Shown: positions 55,879 through 64,000 of the stretch, piece after piece | Layout of the letters: the number at the start of each line of letters is the position of its first letter | Position numbering within the stretch: position 1 is the first letter of the stretch | Source: Rapana venosa | Lineage: Eukaryota; Mollusca; Gastropoda; Neogastropoda; Muricidae | Direction of reading: 5' to 3' | Assembly (NCBI GenBank): GCA_028751875.1 | Contig: CM054158.1 | Coordinates: 6,554,361 to 6,618,360, forward strand | DNA length: 64,000 nt | Notes under the pieces: generated by a model | Seen by the model: the letters and a program-made list of their open reading frames with translations, nothing else | Database searches by the model: none | Told to the model about the DNA's origin: nothing | Program-made: the position numbers and the translations under genes

Positions 55879-57691
55879 GAGCAAAAGATGCCCTGTTATC
55901 CAGGCATATGCTCACTTGTAGATTTAAAAAAAAAATTGTGTTTTTCACAGTTGAATGTGAAGATAAGCTGCATGAAGATAGTGAGTTCGGTTGATTTTCT
56001 TCTGGGGTGCACAGTGTATGATCACACATTCTATGTGTAGTGTTCAGTCTGTTCATATCATTTACTGTGTTTGTTTGTGTGCTTGTTACTGTGTGTGTGT
56101 GTGCATGCATGCATGCATGTGTGTGTGTGTGTGCACCTACAAAAAACATTTCCATGTGGATGCGAAGAAGACCATAAACCTGATGTACTTAATTTATTCA
56201 AATGTTTTTCTCTCCCATGAAAGTGTTTTTCTGCATGATAGAAGTTTTGATTGGAGTCTGTTTTGCTTCATGTTTTTAATACACATTTTAGAATTTGTCA
56301 TTGTCATCGGGTGAATAAAATATATATCATGATGATATCAATCTGTTGTGTCATTTGTAAGTTACATGTGTGCAAGTTCTGTGTGGTGGTGGATTGGTGG
56401 TCTAGAGGTAACACACACCTGTCTGGGAAAAAGACAAAAAAACAGCACGCACACACACACACACACCTGTCTAGGATGTGAGTATACTGTATGCATGCGT
56501 GTATGTGCAAGATTAGAGTTATTGTGTGTTCATTATCCACTTTTTTAGTCCAAGACCTTTGTATGTTCATTATTCTATTTTTCTTCTTCTTTATGTTCAT
56601 TATTGTTAAGTAATAGCAGTAAACAAGAAAACACAGATGTATCCAAACGGTGATTTTAAAAGGGTTTTAATGGTTTCAGTCTTTGCCTCATGACAAAAAT
56701 ACAAATGGCACTCGAAAAGAGGTTCTGCTTTGAACCCTGCATAGGTCAAAAAGAGAAAGGTTAGTAGAGTAGAGATCAAGAAAGAGGGCCCAGCGAGCAG
56801 CTGGAGGGATTGTTAACACACGCTACAGTGGTCAATACTGTTTCCAAATATTAGCACAAACTGCGGCTTGCTGTCCTTGACAATTCACGTTTAATAACCA
56901 GAGCAAAACATTTCTATGCTGTTTGGTTAAGGTATTCTTTTATTATGAACCTGTAGACATAAATTATGAAAACTGTTCCTGTTTTATTTTGATATAATAT
57001 CCTTATATGCAGTAATAGCAATGCGTAAAACAAAGAGATAAAAGATTTTGGGGGGTAACAGTCTAACAAATAAACATTTTTTTTACAAACTTTTTGAAGA
57101 CATTAAACACACAAGCTATTGACCAAAGAGAAAAAAAAGAAGAAAATAAATGGGATTCATAAAGATCAATGTTAAAGCTTAAATTAAATCATTTCCTTTT
57201 TTCCCCCCAAACTATCCTAATCGCTCACTGGACGCTCTTTCTGGATCATACACGCACACTAACATCTCAGCTAAAAGCTCCAGCTGTTCGAAAACGGTAT
57301 CATGTTCTGGCGAGCTTTTGCCATGCTTGTTGTTACTGATTTTCCATCACCAAGAGAAAAACAAACCTGACGAAAAAGTGTTGACGATTCAGGCATCTTT
57401 CCTCTTGTTCTGATCGTAGATGAGAGGGCAAATTGTGAATGAGTGTGTCTTTCCACAGTGTCCCTGCTCGCTTTTGTTTGTCATTGTCTGTCAGGTATGA
57501 TTTCATTCAAAGATCAGGATAAACATCCTTCATCTTTGGTCAAGAATTTGGGACTGTCGAGTTTCACAGGTAGGATAGGGTCGATTGTCTTTTGGTCTTC
57601 CAAAGGAATCCAGATTGTCCTAACCTTCATCACAGAATGGTTCATGTTCTCACCGTTTGTATGCCTGCTTTGTTTTGTTTGTCTTTGTTGG

Positions 57692-57697
<6 letters not shown>

Positions 57698-57756
<59 letters not shown>
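57698..57756. repeat. (TA)n microsatellite
   Basis: Perfect TA repeat of ~58 bases. Confidence 0.97.
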
Positions 57757-57758
<2 letters not shown>

Positions 57759-58183
57759 TTTATTCAAACCTGGAGCTTACAGCTTTCGCTCTGTATCTCA
57801 TTCATACAGTAAAGAGCCTGCTCTTAAACTATGTCCGATTCACACAAGTTCTTATCAACACAATCTGATAAGACAAGAAAGAAGAAAATGGTAACCCGAA
57901 TAAATACTATGAAGTCAGATAAAACATGTTCCTGATACTACATCCAAACTTCTCAAACAGTCACCGAGCAAAAATGGCGTATTTTCAAATAACAGGAACC
58001 ATGAACAAGACCACCGGTCTCAACCGTGGATCAAGTCAAGTAACATAGAAAAAAAACCTTTCATATAAACTATCTGTACCTATATAAATAAAAATGGATT
58101 TGAATGTAGATGTCAACATGTTGGTTGGTTAGCAGTCCTTGATCCAGGGTAAGATTGACAAACGTGAAGCGTGGTTTTAGGCT

Positions 58184-58299
58184 TTATTTGGAGTGGGGCC
58201 GACAGCGGTAGACGGTCAGCTCAGAAATGTAGCCCACAAAGTTGGCACAGCCACCACCTCCTCCGATCACCAGAGCTCTCTGCCGCGTCTCCAGAAGAC
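58184..58299 (-). CDS. PIF-like, last exon (LamG C-terminus)
   Basis: Minus strand after GGCTCCAG: (G)LLETRQRALVIGGGGG, CANFVGYISELTVYRCRPHS K, stop TAA (58186-58184). The stop overlaps an AATAAA hexamer (58188-58183). Confidence 0.88.
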
Positions 58300-59647
58300 C
58301 TGGAGCCAGAGGGAAAAAGACAGCAGTCAGTGGCTTGTTCGCTTCAGACATTGATACTCCGTGTATAGTTTACAACTAACATTCCATAAGCACCCAGAAA
58401 GCTGGGAGTAGGTTGATCCAGTAACGCAAATTCTACATAGTTTGAAAGTAGATACAGTTAGAATGAAAGAAGTCAGTAGTTAGTGGCGTGTGTCACACAC
58501 ACACATACATACACACGCATGCAACGCACACACACACACATAAAATCAACTTTGAGGGACAGCTACTCAATACACTATCACACTTAAAACATTTAAAATT
58601 ATCATAATACCCCCCAAAGCGATTAGAATTTATACATAAATCGCTAAAGAGTTCGATTAGAAAATTAGTACAGGAATGATAGATTCTAAAGGAGTCTGCG
58701 TGTAAAGAACAACACTATAGAACCTCAACAACAGAAACCCGTCAATCCTAAAGTGATCGTAATCAGCGTGTAAAGAACAACACTATAGAACCTCAACAAC
58801 AGAAGCCTGTCAATCCCAAAGTAATCGTTCACTTTGTTTTTAAAAAAAAAAAGTTACCACGATAGCTCAAAGGCCGTACATACGCATACATAGGGATAGG
58901 AAAACAAATACAGTTGCAGACATGAAAAAGAAAAAAAAAAGGGTGGCGCTGCGCTTGTGGCGACGCGCTCTCCCGCTCTCCCCGGGGAGAGCAGCCCGAA
59001 TTTCACGGAGAGAAATCTGCCGTGACTTAAAGTGGTATGAAATGAAATCTGAGCGCTTTGATTTGTTGCTTTACAAGATTCAGCGCTATATAAATTCCAT
59101 ACATTATTATTATTATTACATAGAAAAACAGACACCACTATCCCCGAAGTCGGAATGTGGCTACCTTGATGGTTGGCAAAAATGGTTACTTACGCAAAAT
59201 CTCACCATTGGTGAACATCGGAGGTATAGCCCAGGAACGACCCCCCAAAAAAAACAAAACAACAAGAAACAAACAAACAAAAACAACAACAAAAACACAC
59301 ACCCAAAACCCCCAAACAAACCAAAACAACAAAACAAAAACAACCCCCAGACACCACTAAACTGCAAAGAGAACGATGCTTACTGTGCTAATTTCATGTG
59401 TTGGTGCTGCGTTGTTCAGAAGGAACACAATGTTGTTTAACTAGTTAAGCCCAAAGAAAACTACCCACCTGCTGCTGGTGCCAGAACCATGTTGGTGTTG
59501 ACAAAACCAGACAAGTAGCCGCCATCCAGACGGTACAGCACGTCTTTCCACCCCCAGCACTCTGAAATATATAACAGTCAATACCACAGTGTAAGCTGGC
59601 GACACACTAGTGACTGAAACTACGAGAGAGAGAGAGAGACAGAAGAC

Positions 59648-59715
<68 letters not shown>

Positions 59716-59773
59716 CACTCAATGAAAAGTCATTCATGAAATGCTATGGTTTATCTGAATTCAGAACAAGTGT

Positions 59774-59850
<77 letters not shown>

Positions 59851-61746
59851 AAAACAGGGTTATCAATATAACATTGATAATTCACCATCTTTTCTGCATA
59901 ACGTAAAAATTAGTATTAATGTAATTGTAATTTTTAAAAAAATCTGTGTATGCATGGTACTTAAACAACATCAAACAACTAAACTCTAGCTGTTAGTGTT
60001 TAAGGTGTGTATTACAAGATTGAGCTCTTCGCCTATTTTCATTACACTCATCACACATATACAACTTTCTACATCGCCCTTATTCATGAGGCAAAAATTG
60101 GGGATTAAAAAACCCAAACCTGACTTTTTTTTGGCTCAAAGAAAAAGAAAAAAAAAAGGAAAGAAAGAAAAGTATGCTAGTACCACAAATGTGCCCCTAT
60201 AATAAACAACCGAAACTGCGAACTGCCAGCATTGGGGATTCGAAAAACCCAACCCTAACATTTTTGGGGGGTCCAAAAAAAAAAAAGAAAGAAAAGCAAC
60301 TTCATACTACAAGTCTCCCTTAAAAATAAACAACCGAACTGCCAGCACTCAAAACCCTACCAGGGCCTACCTGAGCATTTCCAAACGGCACAGTGAAATT
60401 GGCAGGCATGGAACTACGTTTTGTCTCGGCGTAGAAATCCACGCCTTGGGTGTTGGCACACATGGCCAAAGACGGCCGCTCCCCGCAATCGCCATTGGTC
60501 ACCAGAGCCTGTCGCACACCAGATGCCGCCGACTTGGACTTGAAGCGGAGGTGGACGTAGACGAGATCTCCCCAGAAGACGTTGGAGAAGAAGTTGATGG
60601 TCAAATTGCTCTTGCCGTCGAAGATGGCTTTGCCGTACTTCACCGCAACGCCATTGTTGTCCACGGCAAGTTCGTGACCTGAATAGTCCTTGGCATCTGT
60701 CTGGAAGGGCATGTAGAGCTCTGGTGCGCATTCTGCAAACATGTGTGAAGATGAAAGTGATTATCGGTGTGTGAATATGAGTGTGGTTGTTGGGTTGAAT
60801 TGTCATAATAATGAGGATGGTGGAATTTTTTCCCCCATGAAATAAAATTTACATAACTCTACTCTCCCACCCCCACCCCTTTCAACCCTTTGGCGATGAA
60901 CTATAAACATTCTCTGTTGTCAGTATTGAATTGTGTTGTATTGTATTGTATGGCATTGCATTGTTTTGTATTGTAGAATATTGTGTCATGTGTTTTTAGT
61001 ATTCTCAGTCATGCTTTCATCGTCAGCCCGGTCCTAAACAATGAGGATGACTTTGCTTTTCTCAGTGTTTCAGAGGTCATCACACACTTCTCTCACAGGT
61101 CTGCATCTGCAGCCTTATTTGATTGGCACGCAAACTGGCATACTTGAGGGTTTCAGGGGTTTTGCTTATTGGTGGGTTTTTTCCATTCTTTGGCTAGAGT
61201 TCCATGGCTCACTAGTGGTGAGATTTCTGCATATGCGACCGCTTCCCCCCCCCCCCTCCCCCCTCCCCTCCTCCCCCCTCCCCTCCCCCACCATTTAGGT
61301 AGCCACAATCCGACTTCGGGGGAGAGTGCCTGTGCGATTTCCTTATCACTGTCATTATCGGCGTTTTCAATATCGTTATTGTTGTTGTTGCTATTTTTGT
61401 GTGTTCCCCAGTTTAACACTCTAGGGGTCACCCAGAATGTGCACTCTGACTCACTCATCCCACCTGAGAATCACTGTTGAGATTGAAATTGCACACTGAA
61501 TGAGAACTCTACGAGTACCTCGCCGTATAGGCAGCCATACTCCGACTTCAGAGGGACTACCAGTATTGGAATGATGCTTACGTGGCTGGGGGACAGGCTT
61601 GTCCAGAGGCTCGTTGCAGCCGCAGGGGTAGGCAGTGAAGGCCAGGGTGGCTGGGCAGTTCATACGAACCCAGGTACCGTCAGCCGTCTTCACTTCAAAG
61701 GCGTTCCTGTTGCTGGGCACAGAGCGCATGCCCTTGCACTCATAGT
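58184..61746 (-). CDS. PIF/BMSP-like shell-matrix protein, 3' part of gene
   Basis: Four minus-strand exons in matching phases encode the C-terminal ~245 residues of a secreted protein. First comes a Cys-rich chitin-binding-like module (YECKGMRSVPSNRNAFEVKT ... NCPATLAFTAYPCGCNEP). Then follows a laminin-G/concanavalin-like domain of ~190 residues (CAPELYMPFQTDAKDYSG..., FWGDLVYVHLRFKS, NGDCGERPSLAMCANTQGVD, GWKDVLYRLDGGYLSGFVNT, ALVIGGGGGCANFVGYISEL, TVYRC). This order, chitin-binding then LamG at the C-terminus, is that of the mollusc shell proteins PIF and BMSP, whose N-terminal part has a VWA domain; that part would lie right of the window. Known members bind chitin and calcium carbonate in the shell matrix. 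The identification rests on domain order and remembered motifs. Confidence 0.8.
58697..58826 (+). repeat. ~63-bp tandem duplication
   Basis: GCGTGTAAAGAACAACACTA TAGAACCTCAACAACAGAA... occurs twice in tandem with a few substitutions. Confidence 0.9.
58891..59118 (+). mobile_element. SINE B 3' part joined to a LINE tail
   Basis: 58891-59038 is the 3' half of family B in forward orientation (CAAATACAGTTGCAGA, GAGAGCAGCCCGAATTTCAC, GACTTAAAGTGGTAT). 59049-59118 is GAGCGCTTTGATTTGTTGCT TTACAAGATTCAGCGCTATA TAAATTCCATAC(ATT)n, the 3' end of the CR1/L2-like LINE. Confidence 0.8.
59130..59240 (+). repeat. Family F half, plus orientation
   Basis: CCCGAAGTCGGAATGTGGCT, AAATCTCACCATTGGTGAAC; reverse of the copies at 17492 and 61185. 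An A/C-rich run follows. Confidence 0.65.
59469..59559 (-). CDS. PIF-like, LamG exon CWGWKDVLYRL
   Basis: Minus strand reads CWGWKDVLYRLDGGYLSGFV, NTNMVLAPAA(G) before GTGGGT. The acceptor is the second AG of ATTTCAGAG; the first AG would shift the frame. Phase 0 in, phase 1 out. Confidence 0.88.
59621..59849. repeat. (GA)n and (CT)n microsatellites
   Basis: GA repeats at 59621-59711 and CT repeats at 59778-59849 face each other across ~65 bases, so they could pair as an inverted repeat. Confidence 0.93.
60371..60732 (-). CDS. PIF-like, main LamG exon
   Basis: Minus strand after GTTTGCAG: (Q)CAPELYMPFQTDAKDYSG, HELAVDNNGVAVKYGKAIFD, GKSNLTINFFSNVFWGDLVY, VHLRFKSKSAASGVRQALVT, NGDCGERPSLAMCANTQGVD, FYAETKRSSMPANFTVPFGN, AQ before GTAGGC. 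Beta-sandwich-like alternation with two paired Cys; one N-glycosylation site NLT and one NFT. Confidence 0.9.
61185..61325 (-). repeat. Family F half with C-rich run
   Basis: TTTGGCTAGAGTTCCATGGC, GCGACCGCTTCCCCCCCCCC..., ATTTAGGTAGCCACAATCCG. Confidence 0.65.
61405..61560 (+). repeat. Repeat family G, copy 3
   Basis: TTTAACACTCTAGGGGTCAC, GATTGAAATTGCACACTGAA, TACCTCGCCGTATAGGCAGC. It ends ~20 bases before the exon at 61582. Confidence 0.7.
61582..61746 (-). CDS. PIF-like, chitin-binding-like exon
   Basis: Minus strand after TTGCAG: YECKGMRSVPSNRNAFEVKT, ADGTWVRMNCPATLAFTAYP, CGCNEPLDKPVPQP plus one base before GTAAGC. The Cys spacing and the TWVRM.CP core fit the peritrophin-like (CBM14-related) module that precedes LamG in PIF/BMSP. 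A proline-rich linker joins it to the LamG domain. The first codon is split with an exon upstream of the window. Confidence 0.85.
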
Positions 61747-61883
61747 CTGCAACAACCAGCACATACAGGTCATGCAGTGAGCAGGAACATCAATGAGAAG
61801 AATCACTGGTGATGATGACAAAAATACGTGTGTCTTATGATCGCTCCTTGCAACATTTTTGTTCAGGTCTACGTTTTAAGCCA

Positions 61884-62238
61884 TCTCTTCTTCTTCTTCT
61901 TCTTCTTCTTCTTCTTCTTCTTCTCCTTCTTTGTTGAATGCTTAGACAACAACTAGGCTTACTGGTGTCTGTCATGTGAGCGAAAATGCGTTGCGCTGCC
62001 ATTAAGCCCTTGACAAATCAGGCCCAGCACATCCGACTTCAGCGTGGGAGAGAATTGTTATCTTTTAAGTCTTTGTAGAAAAAAGGGGCTGGAGAATTGA
62101 ACAGGAAGGCAGAAAATATACAAGGAGAAGACAGAAAGAAAAGGAACAAGGCAGAAACAAAGAGAGGGATAAAAAGAGGGAATTTCTAGCCCAGGAATTT
62201 CCAGAAGGTGGGGATGCTATTTATACTGACGGGGAACA
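61884..62238 (-). repeat. Dispersed repeat family E, copy 4
   Basis: Reverse copy: (CTT)n tail at the left (61885-61925), TGTCATGTGAGCGAAAATGC, CAGCACATCCGACTTCAGCG, CAGAAGGTGGGGATGCTATT, TATACTG at the right. Confidence 0.8.
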
Positions 62239-62254
62239 ACGCAATAAGTAAAAA

Positions 62255-62533
62255 CGAAAAGGTAAAGGTGTCCCATAAACTATGTGGTCGTTGTGGAGCG
62301 AGATGTCAGAGACCTCAGCTTCTCTAGGGGCCAGAATATTGAGGGCGGGTGCTCATCTCCTCTTCCTTGCTGCTTTACCCTCCCTGACCCTAAGTAGGAG
62401 TGAGCTGGAGGACTGTACTGAAGCCAAGGTGCACAAATTGTCACCCATCCACTTGGTAACCAGGCTCGATACTGCTTAACCTTAGCGTTTTTGGGAAAGC
62501 GAGTGCTCTGATCACTGAGCTATCCCGTCCCCA
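62255..62533 (-). mobile_element. SINE family D, copy 5
   Basis: Reverse copy beside family E; 5S-like box GGTAACCAGGCTCGATACTG, head GAGCTATCCCGTCCCC. It is more diverged than copy 3. Confidence 0.8.
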
Positions 62534-62553
62534 GTAAGTAAGTAGGCTACACT

Positions 62554-64000
62554 ATGTGTCACTGCTCACTACAGCAATGTGTTCAGGCAGGCACTGCAAT
62601 ACCTAACTAACTACAGGCTGTGTGTCACTACTCACTGACAACAATGTATTCAGGCAGGTACTGCAAGAACTAACCATATTTCATATTTCACACCACTTTT
62701 GCAGATTTCTCTGCATGAAATTCGGGAGAGCACGTCGCCACAAGAGCAGTGCCACCCATCACTTTTTTCTTTTTCTGTCTGTAACTGTATTTGTTTCTTG
62801 TTATCAGAGTGACTTTTTTCTACAGAATTTTGCCAGGGACAACTCTCTTGTTTCCTGGTTGTTGTTGTTGTTTTTACGTGGGTTAAATAATTTTGTAACA
62901 CACGGGACCTCGGTTGATCATCTCATCCGAAAGACTAGCACCGAGACCACTACTCATGGTCTAATGGATGGGGGAAAAGTTTTGGGCTCAATCGGGGATT
63001 GAACCACCGTACACTTCCGACCCTTTCTACGCAGGCGTGGTTACCCCTAGTCCACCGATCCACAACAGGGTGTGTGTCGTCACTACTCACTGACAACAAT
63101 GTGTTCAGGCAAGCACTGCAATACCTAACTAACTATAGGGTGTGTGTCGTCACTACTCACTGACAACGGTGTGATCAGGCAGGCACTGCAATACCTAACT
63201 AACTAACTACAGGGTGTGTGTCGTCACTACTCACTGACAACGGTGTGATCAGGCAAGCACTGCAATACCTAACTAACTAACTACAGGGTGTGTGTCGTCA
63301 CTACTCACTGACAACAATGTGATCAGGCAGACACTGCAATATCTAACTAACTAACTACAGGGTGTGTGTCGTCACTACTCACTGACAACGGTGTGATCAG
63401 GCAAGCACTGCAATACCTAACTAACTACAGGGTGTGTGTCGTCACTACTCACTGACAACGATGTGATCAGGCAAGCACTGCAATAGCTAACTAAATAACT
63501 AACTACAGGGTGTGTGTCGTCACTACTCACTGACAACGGTGTGATCAGGCAAGCACTGCAATAGCTAACTAAATAACTAACTACAGGGTGTGTGTCGTCA
63601 CTACTCACTGACAACAATGTGTTCAGGCAGGCACTGCAATAACTAACTAACTAACTACAGGGTGTGTGTCGTCACTACTCACTGACAACAATGTGTTCAG
63701 GCAGGCACTGCAATACCTAACTAACTACAGGGTGTGTGTCGTCACTACTCACTGACAACGGTGTAGTCAGGCAGTACTGCAATACCTAACTAACTAACTA
63801 CAGGGTGTGTGTCGTCACTACTCACTGACAACGGTGTTGTCAGGCAGGCACTGCAATACCTAACTAACTAACTACAGGGTGTGTGTCGTCACTACTCACT
63901 GACAACAATGTGTTCAGGCAGGCACTGCAATAGCTAACTAACTAACTACAGGGTGTGTGTCGTCACTACTCACTGACAACGGTGTGATCAGGCAAGCACT
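62554..64000. repeat. ~74-bp satellite array, running off the window
   Basis: At least 14 units of the type CACTACTCACTGACAACGGT, GTGATCAGGCAAGCACTGCA, ATACCTAACTAACTAACTAC, AGGGTGTGTGTCGT. Units differ in the number of TAAC/CTAA repeats and at a few positions. The array is split by SINE B copy 8 (62685-63064). Open frames through it are artefacts. Confidence 0.95.
62685..63064 (-). mobile_element. SINE family B, copy 8, inside the satellite
   Basis: Reverse copy: CACCACTTTTGCAGATTTCT, TGCCAGGGACAACTCTCTTG, CCTCGGTTGATCATCTCATC, CTAGTCCACCGATCCAC at the head. Satellite units are present on both sides. Confidence 0.9.

Larger units (their letters stand above)
50106..58183. other. 3' flank of FGFR1OP2-like gene and intergenic region
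   Basis: Candidate AATAAA signals occur at 51332-51337 and 53459-53464; I cannot choose. Contents: poly-G (50402-50422), SINE A copy 5, (GGT)n (51366-51415), the piggyBac-like element, CA and TA microsatellites, and a ~190-bp internal duplication. No further exon was recognised. Confidence 0.5.

Noticed and set aside
63417..63617. Repeated VSSDDTHPVVSYLVSYCSAC protein-like frame.
   Set aside because: It is a product of the ~74-bp satellite; units vary in length and break the frame elsewhere.
62554..64000. CRISPR-like appearance of regularly spaced repeats.
   Set aside because: Units are contiguous with no unique spacers, and the genome is eukaryotic; it is a satellite.

Overview
This is a eukaryotic, gene-poor and repeat-dense window. 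It most likely comes from a mollusc, probably a gastropod. That inference rests on a PIF/BMSP-like shell-matrix gene at the right end, on several families of tRNA-derived SINEs of the kind common in mollusc genomes, and on the very high density of microsatellites and long poly-C tracts. All coding sequence is in short GT-AG exons separated by kilobase introns. There are no prokaryotic operons, CRISPR arrays or rRNA genes, and I saw no functional tRNA gene.

Four genes are supported. (1) Positions 2564-4295, + strand: the last two coding exons of an SR-family splicing factor (C-terminal RS domain); the RRM part lies outside or is not visible. (2) Positions 13052-42507, - strand: an essentially complete PTGR3/ZADH2-type NADPH-dependent prostaglandin/quinone reductase in 12 coding exons plus a probable 5' exon. 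One exon (19167-19240) is net frameshifted. (3) Positions 47926-50105, + strand: a complete FGFR1OP2/SIKE-family coiled-coil protein in three coding exons. It is divergent from (2), with about 5.4 kb between them. (4) Positions 58184-61746, - strand: the 3' part of a secreted shell-matrix-like protein, with a chitin-binding-like module followed by a laminin-G-like domain in four exons. The 5' end is beyond the window.

The rest is mostly transposable elements and simple repeats. By comparing the window with itself I separated these dispersed families (letters are mine): A, a ~280-bp tRNA-SINE, five copies, four with clear and one with imperfect target-site duplications; B, a ~410-bp tRNA-SINE, eight copies; C, a ~345-bp tRNA-SINE, about nine copies, sharing a central motif with B; D, a ~275-bp SINE whose head is tRNA-like and then clearly 5S-rRNA-like, five copies; E, a ~290-bp unclassified repeat ending in (GAA)n, four copies; F, a tRNA-headed repeat with many partial copies; G, three copies; H, one inverted pair 23 kb apart; K, two copies with an embedded long poly-C run. 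There are also CR1/L2-like LINE fragments, a piggyBac-type non-autonomous element flanked by TTAA, an inverted-repeat-bounded LINE C-terminus, a 34-bp minisatellite and a ~74-bp satellite array with a SINE inside it.

I see no wholly new multi-gene system. The most unusual signals are the 5S/tRNA chimeric SINE family D, the nested insertions with datable target-site duplications, the LINE-tail sharing by SINEs, the LINE C-terminus bounded by inverted repeats, and the frameshifted exon of the PTGR3-like gene.
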